Assembly: GCF_003259845.1 (NCBI RefSeq)
Contig: NZ_QLMJ01000003.1
Span: 660,346 to 724,345, forward strand
DNA length: 64,000 nt
Source: Actinoplanes lutulentus
Lineage (GTDB): Bacteria > Actinomycetota > Actinomycetes > Mycobacteriales > Micromonosporaceae
Direction of reading: 5' to 3'
Part shown: positions 42,177 through 51,165 of the stretch, piece by piece
Position numbering within the stretch: position 1 is the first letter of the stretch
Layout: the number at the start of each line of letters is the position of its first letter
Made by a program: the position numbers and the translations under genes
The notes under the pieces: model-generated
The model's input: only the letters and a program-made list of their open reading frames with translations
The model's database searches: none
Told to the model about the DNA's origin: nothing

Positions 42177-43121
42177 TCAGAATTCGGCAGGCGGCACGTT
42201 GAAAGGTGTGATCACCTGGACCGCCGACGGATGCGAGCGGATCGGACCCGGCATCGCGCCCTGCGCCCGCAGGATCGCCTGGCAGGCGTGCCGCAGATCG
42301 GCCCGCAGATCCTGATGCAGCACCGCGGAGATCTGATGTGCGCGCAGCAGCGACACGTTCTCCTCGTCCAAGCCGTGCGCCACGAACACGTCGTAGTTGC
42401 GGCGCTCCGCGGCGAACGCCTCGACGATCGCGGCATTGCCGCAGGTGCCGGCCGAGTACACGGCCCGGATCGACGGGTTGCCGGCCAGAATCTCCCGCAG
42501 CGGCCCGTCCTCCGAACCGGTCGTGACGAGCCGCCGGGCCGGCAGCACCGAGCGGAAGCCCTGCTCCCGTTCACCCCGCCCGTTGATCACCAGCACGTCG
42601 CCGGCCCGGTCCGCGAGCAGACGCTCGACCAGGTACGCGGCAGTGGCCCCGGAATCGAAGTTGTCCACACCGACGTGCGCGATCCGTTTGCCCGCCGGCA
42701 GGTCGGCGTTGAGCGTCACCACCGGCACGCCGAGCCGCGCGACCGCGTCGGCGACCTCCTGGGTGGGCGGGGCCAGCACGATGAGCCCGTGCGAACGGGA
42801 CCGGCCGACCCGGTCCAGAGCCGGGATGGGCTCGTCGGTGACGTGCAGCCGAGTGCGGACCGCGACCGGGATCTCCGATATCTCGGCGTCCAGCGCGACC
42901 CGAACGGCCGCGCCATAGGTACGCGAGGTCTGCAGCACCACGTCGATCACCAGCGCCCGGCCGGATGACGACTGCTGCCGGTCCAGATCGGCGATGGCCT
43001 GGTGCACCTGGCGGACGGTGCTATCCCGGACCCCGCCGCGGCTGTGCAGCACGCGATCCACTGTCGCTTGGCTCAACCCGGCTTGCCCGGCGATCTCGCG
43101 AATGCGGTACGGGTGCTTCAC
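42177..43121 (-). CDS. LacI-family transcriptional regulator
   Basis: 314 residues. N-terminal HTH YRIREIAGQAGLSQATVDRVLHSRGGVRDSTVRQVHQAI and a periplasmic-binding-protein effector domain (LNADLPAGKRIAHVGVDNFDSGATAAYLVERLL). GTG 43121; a -10-like CATTCT sits six bases upstream, suggesting a leaderless mRNA. Probably controls itself and the GH87-like gene 110 bases downstream on the same strand. The hinge sequence is longer than usual for LacI (SSSGRALV). Confidence 0.9.
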   Translation of the reverse strand: MKHPYRIREIAGQAGLSQATVDRVLHSRGGVRDSTVRQVHQAIADLDRQQSSSGRALVIDVVLQTSRTYGAAVRVALDAEISEIPVAVRTRLHVTDEPIPALDRVGRSRSHGLIVLAPPTQEVADAVARLGVPVVTLNADLPAGKRIAHVGVDNFDSGATAAYLVERLLADRAGDVLVINGRGEREQGFRSVLPARRLVTTGSEDGPLREILAGNPSIRAVYSAGTCGNAAIVEAFAAERRNYDVFVAHGLDEENVSLLRAHQISAVLHQDLRADLRHACQAILRAQGAMPGPIRSHPSAVQVITPFNVPPAEF

Positions 43122-43142
43122 GCGTACAGAATGATGGGTTTT

Positions 43143-43172
43143 TGATGTTCTATGGAAGGTCTTTGATGTTTC
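43143..43172. promoter_or_regulatory. Direct repeat TTTGATGTT upstream of LacI gene
   Basis: TTTGATGTT at 43143-43151 and again at 43164-43172, 21 bp apart (two helical turns), in the 96-base gap between the divergent LacI gene and the propeller gene. Likely operator half-sites. Confidence 0.55.
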
Positions 43173-43217
43173 TCCGCCCTTTCGCGTGACCCTTTGAACC
43201 CCGGCTAGGCTCCGGGA

Positions 43218-44036
43218 GTGCGCGTGATCTCCCGTTTGACGGACCGCGGTGTCGAGGTCTTCGACGCCTATCTCGATCTGGCCGGCGCCTTCGAGATCCC
43301 GGAGCCCGACGCCTACGCCGTGGCTCCGAGCCGGGACCGGCTGGTCTACACGACCGGTGAGGCCGCGATCTGCGTCGGTGCGGACGGCCGGGAGTTGTGG
43401 CGCTTCCCGATCCCGGCGGGAGATCCGGCCGACTGCGCGTTCTCCGGCGACGGCGTCCACGCCTGGCTCTACATCGCCCCTGACCAGTGGCTGGCGCTGG
43501 ATGCCGGCACCGGTGAGGTCCGCGCCCGGCACATCCTGGGGACGGACGGGCACGGTGGTCAGCAGATCGCCTTCCCCGACGGGGAGCACATGATGCTCGA
43601 CACCGGCTCCCGGACCTTCCACGCCGGGCCCTCGACCGAGCTGCGGACCTGCCCCTGGGATGACCGTTCGGCGATCGCGATCGCACCAGACGCCCGCCTC
43701 CTGATGACCGTGGCGCACGACCAGGAGGACGTGTCGTTCCACCAGGTCCCGGACGGCGAGGCCAAGGTCACCATCCGGGTGGCGGATTTCGCCGAGGTCC
43801 CGGCCAGCGCGGGGATCGAGTGGACCGGCGGCTTCCTGGACGAGGACACCGCCATCGTGGTGCTCTCCTGGGAGGAGGGCGAAGAGGCCAGGTGGCGGCA
43901 TTTCCGGGTCGACGTCCACACCGGCGAGGTGATCGGCGACCTCGGCATCATGACGATCGACGAGTACGACCTCCAGCCGCTCGGTGATGGGACATATGTC
44001 ATCACCGACACCGACGGAACACTGCGCCGGATGTGA
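43218..44036 (+). CDS. Hypothetical beta-propeller (WD40-like) protein
   Basis: 272 residues, cytoplasmic (no signal peptide). Repeating strands such as AVAPSRDRLVYTTGEAAICVGADGRELWRF and CAFSGDGVHAWLYIAPDQWLALDAGTGEVRA suggest a propeller of six or seven blades. No catalytic motif is recognised; related hypothetical proteins seem common in actinobacteria. GTG 43218 has TAGGCT six bases upstream and no SD, so it is probably leaderless. Confidence 0.75.
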   Translation: MRVISRLTDRGVEVFDAYLDLAGAFEIPEPDAYAVAPSRDRLVYTTGEAAICVGADGRELWRFPIPAGDPADCAFSGDGVHAWLYIAPDQWLALDAGTGEVRARHILGTDGHGGQQIAFPDGEHMMLDTGSRTFHAGPSTELRTCPWDDRSAIAIAPDARLLMTVAHDQEDVSFHQVPDGEAKVTIRVADFAEVPASAGIEWTGGFLDEDTAIVVLSWEEGEEARWRHFRVDVHTGEVIGDLGIMTIDEYDLQPLGDGTYVITDTDGTLRRM

Positions 44037-44053
44037 TCATGCCGCTGTTCGGC

Positions 44054-44059
44054 TAAAGT
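44054..44059 (+). promoter_or_regulatory. -10 of the ahcY riboswitch transcript
   Basis: TAAAGT, which would start transcription at about 44066, the first base of the SAH aptamer. Confidence 0.5.
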
Positions 44060-44066
44060 TGACTCG

Positions 44067-44141
44067 CCCTTCCGAGAGGCGCTGCAACGGGTCACTGAAC
44101 CCGCCACGCTCGGTGGGGTTCCATGACGCAAGGGCGCCTCC
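44067..44141 (+). promoter_or_regulatory. SAH riboswitch upstream of ahcY
   Basis: Matches the S-adenosylhomocysteine riboswitch: CCGAGAGGCGCTGCAACGG at 44072, GCCACGCTCGG at 44103 pairing with CCGAG, and GGGCGCCTC at 44132 pairing with GAGGCGC to close the aptamer. It directly precedes adenosylhomocysteinase, its usual client; SAH is expected to raise expression. Immediately downstream, AGAGGG/CCCTCT (44144-44159) forms a hairpin over the SD GGAGGG, so control of translation is likely. Confidence 0.93.
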
Positions 44142-44162
44142 TGAGAGGGAGGGCCCTCTTCT

Positions 44163-45623
44163 GTGAGTGACAAACTTCGATCCATCAACGGTCTCGACTT
44201 CGCCGTTGCCGATCTGAGCCTGGCCGAGGCCGGCCGCCACCAGCTGCGTCTCGCCGAGCACGAGATGCCCGGCCTCATGTCGCTGCGCACCGAGTTCGGT
44301 GACTCGAAGCCCCTCGCGGGCGCCCGCATCGCCGGTTCGCTGCACATGACCGTGCAGACCGCTGTGCTGATCGAGACGCTGATCGCGCTCGGCGCCGAGG
44401 TCCGCTGGGTCTCCTGCAACATCTTCTCGACCCAGGACGAGGCGGCCGCCGCGGTCGTCGTCGGCCCGACCGGCACCGTCGACGCCCCCACCGGCGTCCC
44501 GGTCTTCGCCTGGAAGGGCGAGACCCTCGAGGAGTACTGGTGGGCCACCATGCGGCTCTTCGAGTTCAGCGACGGCCAGGGTCCGAACATGATCCTGGAC
44601 GACGGCGGCGACGCCACCCTGCTGGTGCACAAGGGTGTCGAGTTCGAGGCGGCCGGCGCGGTCCCCGCGACCACCGCCGAGGACAACCACGAGTACTCGA
44701 TCATCCTCGACGCACTGCGTGACAGCCTCGCGACTGACAAGCAGCGCTTCACGCGCATCGCGGCCGAGATCAAGGGCGTGACCGAGGAGACCACCACCGG
44801 TGTGGCGCGTCTCTACAAGCTCGCCAAGGAGGGCACGCTCCTCTTCCCGGCGATCAACGTCAACGACGCGGTCACCAAGAGCAAGTTCGACAACAAGTAC
44901 GGCATCCGCCACTCGCTGGTCGACGGCCTGAACCGGGCCACCGACGTGATGCTCGGCGGCAAGCTCGCCGTGGTCTGCGGTTACGGCGACGTCGGCAAGG
45001 GCTCCGCCGAGACCCTGCGCGGTCAGGGCGCCCGCGTCGTCGTCACCGAGGTCGACCCGATCTGCGCGCTGCAGGCCGCGATGGACGGCATGCAGGTCGC
45101 CCGCCTCGAGGACGTGGTCGGCGAGGCCGACATCTTCATCACCACGACCGGTGGCACCGACATCATCACTGTCGACCACCTCTCCGCGATGAAGCACAAC
45201 GCGATCGTCGGCAACGTCGGTCACTTCGACGACGAGATCGACATGGCCGGCCTCGCCCGCGTCGCCGGGATCGAGAAGGTCGAGATCAAGCCGCAGGTGC
45301 ACGAGTGGCGCTTCCCGGACGGCCACGCGGTGATCGTCCTCTCCGAGGGTCGCCTGATGAACCTGGGCAACGCCACCGGCCACCCCAGTTTCGTCATGTC
45401 GAACTCGTTCACCAACCAGGTGATGGCCCAGATCGAGCTCTGGACCAAGCCGGGCGAGTACGACAAGCAGGTCTACGTCCTCCCGAAGCACCTGGACGAG
45501 AAGGTGGCCCGGCTGCACCTGGACGCGCTCGGCGTCCGGCTGACCACCCTCACCAAGAAGCAGGCGGAGTACCTCGGCGTCGACGTCGAGGGCCCGTTCA
45601 AGCCGGAGCACTACCGGTACTGA
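44163..45623 (+). CDS. ahcY: Adenosylhomocysteinase
   Basis: Splits S-adenosylhomocysteine into adenosine and homocysteine using bound NAD, keeping methylation running (cytoplasm, methyl cycle). 486 residues: [21 protein letters not shown] and [14 protein letters not shown] in the substrate domain, [25 protein letters not shown] as the NAD-binding loop (seen as [14 protein letters not shown]), and the C-terminal [21 protein letters not shown]...KPEHYRY dimer tail. It has the ~40-residue insertion typical of bacterial/plant-type enzymes. GTG 44163. Followed by a rho-independent terminator. Confidence 0.97.
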   Translation: MSDKLRSINGLDFAVADLSLAEAGRHQLRLAEHEMPGLMSLRTEFGDSKPLAGARIAGSLHMTVQTAVLIETLIALGAEVRWVSCNIFSTQDEAAAAVVVGPTGTVDAPTGVPVFAWKGETLEEYWWATMRLFEFSDGQGPNMILDDGGDATLLVHKGVEFEAAGAVPATTAEDNHEYSIILDALRDSLATDKQRFTRIAAEIKGVTEETTTGVARLYKLAKEGTLLFPAINVNDAVTKSKFDNKYGIRHSLVDGLNRATDVMLGGKLAVVCGYGDVGKGSAETLRGQGARVVVTEVDPICALQAAMDGMQVARLEDVVGEADIFITTTGGTDIITVDHLSAMKHNAIVGNVGHFDDEIDMAGLARVAGIEKVEIKPQVHEWRFPDGHAVIVLSEGRLMNLGNATGHPSFVMSNSFTNQVMAQIELWTKPGEYDKQVYVLPKHLDEKVARLHLDALGVRLTTLTKKQAEYLGVDVEGPFKPEHYRY

Positions 45624-45633
45624 GTCGTTCGTG

Positions 45634-45663
45634 AAAGGGCCGCTCCTCACCGGGCGGCCCTTT
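45634..45663 (+). terminator. Terminator after ahcY
   Basis: Stem AAAGGGCCGC (45634-45643) / GCGGCCCTTT (45654-45663) followed by TATTAT, ten bases after the stop. Confidence 0.9.
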
Positions 45664-45675
45664 TATTATGCGATC

Positions 45676-46191
45676 ATGCCTTTACGTCGCTTTTTCGCCA
45701 TTCTGAGTTCAATCGTCCTGATCGGCCTCGCTTCGCCGGCCCAGGCCCGTCCGATCACTCCGGACGCCGACTTCCTGATCGCCGCCCACCAGGGCAACCT
45801 CACCCAGATCAAGCTCGGCAAGATCGCAAAACACCAGGGCACCACCGATTCCGTACGCACCATCGCCCGTGACCTGGCCGCGTACCACCGCAAACTCGAC
45901 GTGGCCGTCCGCACCACCGCGACCCGCCTCGACGTAAAGCTCCCCGCCGAGCCGAACTCCGAGCAGCGGACCCTGATCCAGCAGCACGAGTCGACGTCCG
46001 GCGCCGCGTTCGACACCCTCTTCCTCGGCAGCCAGCTGATCGCACACGAGCGGGCGATCAAACTGGCCTTGGTTGTCATCGACACCGGCGCCGAGCCGAA
46101 GATCACCAGGCTCGCCGCCAAGGCGCTGCCGATCGTCCAGAGTCACCAGCAGGTTCTCGTCGAGGCCCAGCAGAAGTTAACGGGTCGTTAA
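45676..46191 (+). CDS. DUF4142 secreted protein
   Basis: 171 residues. Signal peptide 1-24 (ends PAQA). The DUF4142 four-helix domain shows DADFLIAAHQGNLTQIKLGKIAKHQGTTDSVRTIARDLAAYHRKLDVAV and, at the end, IVQSHQQVLVEAQQKL. A ferritin-like helical fold without a clear metal-binding set. Function unknown; extracytoplasmic. Confidence 0.88.
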   Translation: MPLRRFFAILSSIVLIGLASPAQARPITPDADFLIAAHQGNLTQIKLGKIAKHQGTTDSVRTIARDLAAYHRKLDVAVRTTATRLDVKLPAEPNSEQRTLIQQHESTSGAAFDTLFLGSQLIAHERAIKLALVVIDTGAEPKITRLAAKALPIVQSHQQVLVEAQQKLTGR

Positions 46192-46241
46192 ACCGCGACC
46201 TCGGCGACTCACGTGTGCAGGTCAACAGCGAGAATGATCGA

Positions 46242-47900
46242 ATGAGTCTCGAGGAGATCCTGCTTTTCGCCCTTGGCGCGGTCGCGGTGATCGTCGCCGT
46301 GCGCTGGGTCACCGAGAAGACCGGCCTCCCCGCCGCGGTCCTGCTCACCCTGATCGGCATTGCCTACGCGTACTTACCGGGACCCAACCTCGAGTTGGAA
46401 CCCGAACTCGTTCTGACCTTCATCCTGCCGCCGCTGCTCTACAACGCGGCACTGGATTCATCACTGCTGGACATCAGGCGCAACATGCGTACGGTGATCA
46501 GCCTCTCCGTGGCGTTGGTGCTGGTCACCGCGCTCCTGATCGGCCTCGGCTTCTCGCTCTGGGTGGCCGGGGCCACCCTGGCCGCCGGTGTCGCACTCGG
46601 TGCCGCCGTCGCACCGCCCGACCCGGTCGCGGCCCTCGCCGTCGGCCGTAAGGCCGGGCTGCCGAGCAAGATGGTCACGCTGATCTCCGGCGAGGGCCTG
46701 CTCAACGACGCCACCGCGCTGACCATCCTCACGGTCGCGGTGACCGCGCACTCCCGCGGCGACTTCAACTTCGACAACGCGGTGGGCCAGTTCGTCATCT
46801 CCGCTTCCGGCGGTGTGCTGGTCGGTGTCGCGGTCGCGTACGCGGTGCGGTTCCTCAAGGCGCTCCGGTCCGACCCGCTCAACGCCAACGCGCTGTCGCT
46901 GATCACGCCGCTCGCGGCATACCTGATCTGCGAGAACGCGTTCGTCCACCACTACGTGACGATCTCCGGCGTGCTCGCCGTGGTGGTCGCCGGCCTGATC
47001 GTCGGCCACGACACCCCGCGGTACACCACCGGCGCGTCCCGGCTGCAGACCAGCGCGGTCTGGCGTCTGATCGACTTCCTGCTGGAGGGCCTGGTCTTCC
47101 TGCTCATCGGCCAGCAGGTGCCGAAGGTGATCGACGGACTCACCAAGTACGCCACCAGCACGATCATCATCGCCCTGGCGATCACGCTCGGCGTGGTCCT
47201 GCTGCTGCGCCCGCTCTGGTTGATGGTCACCCAGTGGATGCCGCGTTCGCTGCACACCCGGCTCGGCGGCCAGATCGACGATGACGACAACGACGACGCG
47301 CGCGAGGTGCCACTCACCGGCAAAGAAGTGACGATCATGAGCTGGGCCGGCACCCGTGGTGTCATCACGCTCGCTGCGATCTTCACTCTGCCGGCCGGTT
47401 TCCCCGACCGCGAGTTGCTGCACTTCTGTGCCATCTCGGTCGTGCTGGTCACCCTGGTCGGCCAGGGCCTCACGTTCGCGCCGCTGGTACGCAAGCTGGG
47501 CCTGCGGGCCAACCAGACCGACCGCGCCCGGGAACGCAACGAGGCCCGCTCGGCGGCGGTCCGCGCCGCCCTGGACCGGCTCGACGACATCCAGGAGCAG
47601 CAGCACGACAACGTCGAGGACGAGGCGATCGAGACGATGCGCCAGCAGTTGGAGGTCCGCCTCGACCGGTACCGCCGCCGCCTCGATCTGCTGGAGCAGG
47701 GCGGGTCCAGCGAGGTGCCGATCTCACCGCAGTACGAAGCGGCTCTCATGGTCCGCCAGGCCGTCATAGACGCCGAACGCGAAGAACTCCTGCGCTGGCG
47801 CGACGCGGCCCGCCTGGGCGACGACAGTCTCCGGGTCTTGAACCGCGAGCTGGACCACGAAGAGCTGATTCTCCCGAAACGAGGCAGCACCGGCCACTGA
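46242..47900 (+). CDS. Cation/proton antiporter, CPA1 (NhaP-like) family
   Basis: 552 residues. About 12 TM helices in residues 1-410, with the ion-binding ISGEGLLNDATAL (Asn-Asp pair) and VAPPDPVAALAVGRKAGLP motifs and a conserved SWAGTRGVITLA segment. Then a ~130-residue cytoplasmic tail predicted as a coiled coil (RERNEARSAAVRAALDRLDDIQEQQHDNVEDEAIETMRQQLEVRLDRYRRRL). Exchanges Na+ or K+ for H+ in the plasma membrane. ATG 46242 is preferred over an earlier GTG for alignment with TM1. Confidence 0.93.
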   Translation: MSLEEILLFALGAVAVIVAVRWVTEKTGLPAAVLLTLIGIAYAYLPGPNLELEPELVLTFILPPLLYNAALDSSLLDIRRNMRTVISLSVALVLVTALLIGLGFSLWVAGATLAAGVALGAAVAPPDPVAALAVGRKAGLPSKMVTLISGEGLLNDATALTILTVAVTAHSRGDFNFDNAVGQFVISASGGVLVGVAVAYAVRFLKALRSDPLNANALSLITPLAAYLICENAFVHHYVTISGVLAVVVAGLIVGHDTPRYTTGASRLQTSAVWRLIDFLLEGLVFLLIGQQVPKVIDGLTKYATSTIIIALAITLGVVLLLRPLWLMVTQWMPRSLHTRLGGQIDDDDNDDAREVPLTGKEVTIMSWAGTRGVITLAAIFTLPAGFPDRELLHFCAISVVLVTLVGQGLTFAPLVRKLGLRANQTDRARERNEARSAAVRAALDRLDDIQEQQHDNVEDEAIETMRQQLEVRLDRYRRRLDLLEQGGSSEVPISPQYEAALMVRQAVIDAEREELLRWRDAARLGDDSLRVLNRELDHEELILPKRGSTGH

Positions 47901-47921
47901 CGGTGTCGCGGTGTTTTTCAC

Positions 47922-47972
47922 GCGATCTAGGCAGGTTGCGCCCGCCCAGCGGCCACAACTTGCCTAGATCGC
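47922..47972. repeat. Dispersed intergenic palindrome (GATCTAGGC type), copy 2
   Basis: 17-base arms 47922-47938 and 47956-47972 pair at 16 of 17 positions (GCGATCTAGGCAGGTTG with CAACTTGCCTAGATCGC). The loop is GC-rich. It is related to the palindrome at 5468 (GATCT[T/A]GGC). Lies between convergent genes and may terminate both. Confidence 0.7.
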
Positions 47973-47986
47973 GCTTGTTTCAGCCG

Positions 47987-48076
47987 GACACCGCCGCTCA
48001 GCGTGACGCCGCCGCTGGGCGTGACACCGCCGCTCAGCGTGACACCGCCGCTCAGCGTGACGCCGCCGCTCAGCGG
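47987..48076. repeat. Five tandem 18-bp repeats over the ABC permease stop codon
   Basis: Units of 18 bp (type GACACCGCCGCTCAGCGT) start at 47987, 48005, 48023, 48041 and 48059. The last contains the permease stop TGA (48070-48072, minus strand). Because 18 is divisible by 3, the codon context CGC-TGA-GCG recurs in frame in the other units except where TCA has become GGG (unit 2). Like the 57-bp array at 21924, this is an amplification of a gene's 3' end with its stop. Confidence 0.9.
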
Positions 48077-49629
48077 GGGACGTCTCGGCGGCGCAGCGCC
48101 AGCAGGCCGACGCCGCCGAAGGCTGCGGCGACCGCGGTGAGCAGCACCAGCGGCAGCGGGGTGAACGTGCCGCCCGGCAGGTGCGGGACATGGGTGAACG
48201 GCGACAGGTCGAGCACCCACTGATCGAACTCGAGCAGCGACCCGACCAGCAGCAACAGCACACACGCGGCGATCGCGCCCCAGGCGAGCGACGCCATTTT
48301 CGGCCATGTGCCGACCAGGAGCATGGTCACGCCGGCGAGGACCCAGACGGCCGGCAGCTGCGCCAGCGACGCGGCCAGCACCGGGCCGACAGTGCCGTGC
48401 ACGACGCCGGCCAGCAAACCCTGCGCGAGCAGCGCCACGGCCGGGCCGAGCAGCGCGAAGATCAGGTGCGACGCACCCCAGGTGAACCGGCCCACCGACG
48501 TGCTCAGGACCGCCTCGGCATGACCGCTCTGCTCCTCGTCACGCATCCGCAGGGCCGCCTGCACGGCGTAACACGCGGCGATCAGACCGCACACCGCCGC
48601 CGTCGTCGCGAAATAGGCATCGGTCACCGCGCCGGACCCGCCGATCCGGCTGAAGACCTCGTCGACACCACCGGAGTCGGCGGCGAGCTGCACGACACTG
48701 CTGCCGACACCGCCGAAGACCAGGCCGAGCGCGGCGAACCCGGCAGTCCACCCGAAGAGCAGACCCCGATGCAGCCGCCAGGCCAGCGCGAGCGGCGAGC
48801 CCAGGGACGCGGCCGCCGTCGCTGGTCCGAGCCGCGAGGCGAGCAGGCCCGCGCCCATGTCGCGGTGCGCCAGAAGGTACGCCGAAACGCCCACCGTCAC
48901 GATCGCGAAAACCAGTGCCAGCACAGCAGGACCTCCGTTGTTCTCCCCATAAGGAAAGACGCGGTGGACCCAGCCGATCGGCGACAACCAGGCGAGGAAT
49001 TCCCGATCGTCCGAGACGTCCCCGCCGAGGCGCAGCACAAAGGACACACCGAGCGCCACCACGCCGAGGGTGCGTGCGCTGCGGGCACTGCTGGTGAGCT
49101 GGGCCGCGATCGCGCCGACACCGGCGAACATCCAGCCGCTGAGCATGAAGACGACGCCGAGCGCGATCGAACCGGCGACCGGCTGCCCCGCGCCGATCAT
49201 CGTGCCGGCCACGACGAGCCCCATCAGCAGCGATGCGCCGGCCGTGGCGATCAGGGCGGCGGCGAGCTGGGCGTACCGGCCGACGACGGTGGCCCGGACC
49301 AGTTCGGTACGCCCGGACTCCTCGTCGGCCCGGGTGTGCCGGACGACGGTGAGCAGCGCGGCCAGGCCGATCATCAAGGGCACGAAGCCACCGCGCCAGA
49401 CGGCCAGCTCACCGAGGCTGTCGCCGTGCAGCGGGCCGTAAAGGGCGATGAAACCGGTGTTGGCAGCGCTGACCCGGGCGTAATCGACGCGCTCCTGCGC
49501 GGTGGCGAAGAGCGTCTCGAAGCCGGCGATGTAAACGTACGGAAGAATGCCGAACCCGAAGATCCACAGTGGCATGATCCACCGGTCGCGGCGCAGAACG
49601 AGCCGGAGCAGCCGGCCGGTGCCGGTCAT
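48070..49629 (-). CDS. ABC exporter permease
   Basis: 519 residues with about 12 TM helices in two related halves. An [29 protein letters not shown] start and a middle [33 protein letters not shown] mark the duplicated unit, as in ABC-2-type exporter membrane proteins (antibiotic or polyketide resistance type). Starts at ATG 49629, overlapping the ATPase stop by four bases (ATGA), so the two are translationally coupled. Substrate unknown. Confidence 0.9.
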   Translation of the reverse strand: MTGTGRLLRLVLRRDRWIMPLWIFGFGILPYVYIAGFETLFATAQERVDYARVSAANTGFIALYGPLHGDSLGELAVWRGGFVPLMIGLAALLTVVRHTRADEESGRTELVRATVVGRYAQLAAALIATAGASLLMGLVVAGTMIGAGQPVAGSIALGVVFMLSGWMFAGVGAIAAQLTSSARSARTLGVVALGVSFVLRLGGDVSDDREFLAWLSPIGWVHRVFPYGENNGGPAVLALVFAIVTVGVSAYLLAHRDMGAGLLASRLGPATAAASLGSPLALAWRLHRGLLFGWTAGFAALGLVFGGVGSSVVQLAADSGGVDEVFSRIGGSGAVTDAYFATTAAVCGLIAACYAVQAALRMRDEEQSGHAEAVLSTSVGRFTWGASHLIFALLGPAVALLAQGLLAGVVHGTVGPVLAASLAQLPAVWVLAGVTMLLVGTWPKMASLAWGAIAACVLLLLVGSLLEFDQWVLDLSPFTHVPHLPGGTFTPLPLVLLTAVAAAFGGVGLLALRRRDVPR

Positions 49630-50519
49630 TTCTCGCTCTTTGTGTAGTGCCGCAAGAACAGCTCCTCCAGCGACGGCGGCTGGCTGATCAGGCTGCGCAC
49701 ACCGGCCGCGACCAGCGTCTTCAGCGCCGGCTCCAGGGCGTCCGCGTCGACGTCGAACGCGACCCGGCCGTCCTCGCTGGTCAGGCCGTGCACCCCGGTG
49801 ATGCTCGCGAGACCGTTGACCGGGCCGGTCAGCTCGGCGCGGATCGTGGTGCGGGTCAGGTGCCGCAGGTCGGCGAGGGTGCCGGTCTCCACGGCCCGGC
49901 CGGCCCGGATGATGGTGAGCCGGTCGCAGAGGGCCTCGACCTCGGAGAGGATGTGGCTGGAGAGCAGCACAGTGCGGTCGCCGCGCCGTTTCTCCTCCAG
50001 GATCACCTCGCGGAACACCTCTTCCATGAGCGGGTCGAGCCCGGAGGTCGGCTCGTCGAGCACCAGCAGCTCCACATCGGAGGAGAGTGCGGCGACGAGC
50101 GCCACTTTCTGCCGATTGCCCTTCGAGTACGTCCGGCCCTTCTTGCGCGGATCCAGCTCGAACCGCTCGATCAGGGCGTCCCGGCGTTTCGGGTCGAGCC
50201 CGCCGCGCAGCCGGCCGAGCAGGTCGATCACCTCGCCGCCGGTGAGCTGGGGCCAGAACGTGACGTCGCCGGGCACGTACGCCAAACGCCGGTGCAGCGC
50301 GGTCGCGTCGGCCCACGGGTCGCCGCCGAGCAGCCGCGCGGTGCCGCCGTCGGCCCGCATCAGCCCGAGCAGCACCCGGATGGTGGTGGTCTTGCCGGCG
50401 CCGTTCGGCCCGAGGAAGCCGTGCACCTCGCCGGTCCGGACACGCAGGTCGAGCTGGTCAAGGGCGGTGACGGCGCCGAACCGTTTGACCAATCCCTCTA
50501 CATCGATGGCCTCTGTCAT
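49626..50519 (-). CDS. ABC exporter ATPase
   Basis: 297 residues. Walker [10 protein letters not shown] near residue 38, signature [15 protein letters not shown] (degenerate LSGGQ), Walker [15 protein letters not shown]-loop LLSSHIL, and the C-terminal regulatory tail of drug-exporter (DrrA-like) ATPases. The ATPase of the permease at 48070. The TetR gene just upstream on the same strand probably regulates the operon. Confidence 0.94.
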   Translation of the reverse strand: MTEAIDVEGLVKRFGAVTALDQLDLRVRTGEVHGFLGPNGAGKTTTIRVLLGLMRADGGTARLLGGDPWADATALHRRLAYVPGDVTFWPQLTGGEVIDLLGRLRGGLDPKRRDALIERFELDPRKKGRTYSKGNRQKVALVAALSSDVELLVLDEPTSGLDPLMEEVFREVILEEKRRGDRTVLLSSHILSEVEALCDRLTIIRAGRAVETGTLADLRHLTRTTIRAELTGPVNGLASITGVHGLTSEDGRVAFDVDADALEPALKTLVAAGVRSLISQPPSLEELFLRHYTKSEK

Positions 50520-50531
50520 GACAACTCCGTT

Positions 50532-51134
50532 TCAGAGATTGCCGTGCCGGTCCAGCGTCTTGAGCGCCAGGTCGGCCTGTTCGGGAGTGAGCAGCGGCTG
50601 GGAGAAGATCTCGACCGACGCGCGCAGGACACGCAGATAGCCCGGCAGGGCGCCGGCGTCCTCGCCGAGCACGGCCGACAGCTGGTCACGCATCAGGAAC
50701 ATGCCCAGCTTCATCGCGCCGAGGACCGCCACGAACGCGCGCGCGTCGCCGGTCTTCAGATCGGTGGAGGCCAGCCAGTCCTCGCCGCGGGCGGCGGTCT
50801 GCGTGAACATCGCGAGACCGCGCGGCGAACCGTCCATCAGGGAGCGGACCAGGTATTGCTGCATGACCAGGACTTCGGGCGTGATCGGCCCGATCGCCTG
50901 CGACTCGGTGAACCGGATCTGCAGCTCGGCGACCCGGGCCAGCGCCCACTCGTCGCAGGCGTCACGCAGGCCCTCTTTCGACCCGAAGTGGTGCCGCAGC
51001 AGGCCGGACGAGACGCCGGCGGCCTGTGCGATGTCACGCACGGTGGCGCCGGCGATGCCGCGCTCGGTGAAGAGCGCGATCGCGGCGTCACGGATCCGGG
51101 CACGGGCGGTCAGGTCATTCGCAGTGCTACTCAC
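50532..51134 (-). CDS. TetR-family regulator of the ABC exporter
   Basis: 200 residues. N-terminal HTH ARARIRDAAIALFTERGIAGATVRDIAQAAGVSSGLLRHHFGSKEGL, then a helical ligand-binding domain. GTG 51134, with TAGCCT six bases upstream (leaderless). It is first in the minus-strand series TetR - ATPase - permease (12-base gap), so it likely represses all three and responds to the exported compound. Confidence 0.93.
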   Translation of the reverse strand: MSSTANDLTARARIRDAAIALFTERGIAGATVRDIAQAAGVSSGLLRHHFGSKEGLRDACDEWALARVAELQIRFTESQAIGPITPEVLVMQQYLVRSLMDGSPRGLAMFTQTAARGEDWLASTDLKTGDARAFVAVLGAMKLGMFLMRDQLSAVLGEDAGALPGYLRVLRASVEIFSQPLLTPEQADLALKTLDRHGNL

Positions 51135-51136
51135 AT

Positions 51137-51162
51137 GTGTAGGCTACTACACGCCCGTGTAG
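51137..51162. promoter_or_regulatory. Overlapping TetR operators
   Basis: GTGTAG-GCTA-CTACAC (51137-51152) and CTACAC-GCCC-GTGTAG (51147-51162) share the CTACAC half-site, giving three half-sites in a row with 4-base spacers. They cover the -10 (TAGCCT) of the tetR gene. Confidence 0.75.
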
Positions 51163-51165
51163 TTT

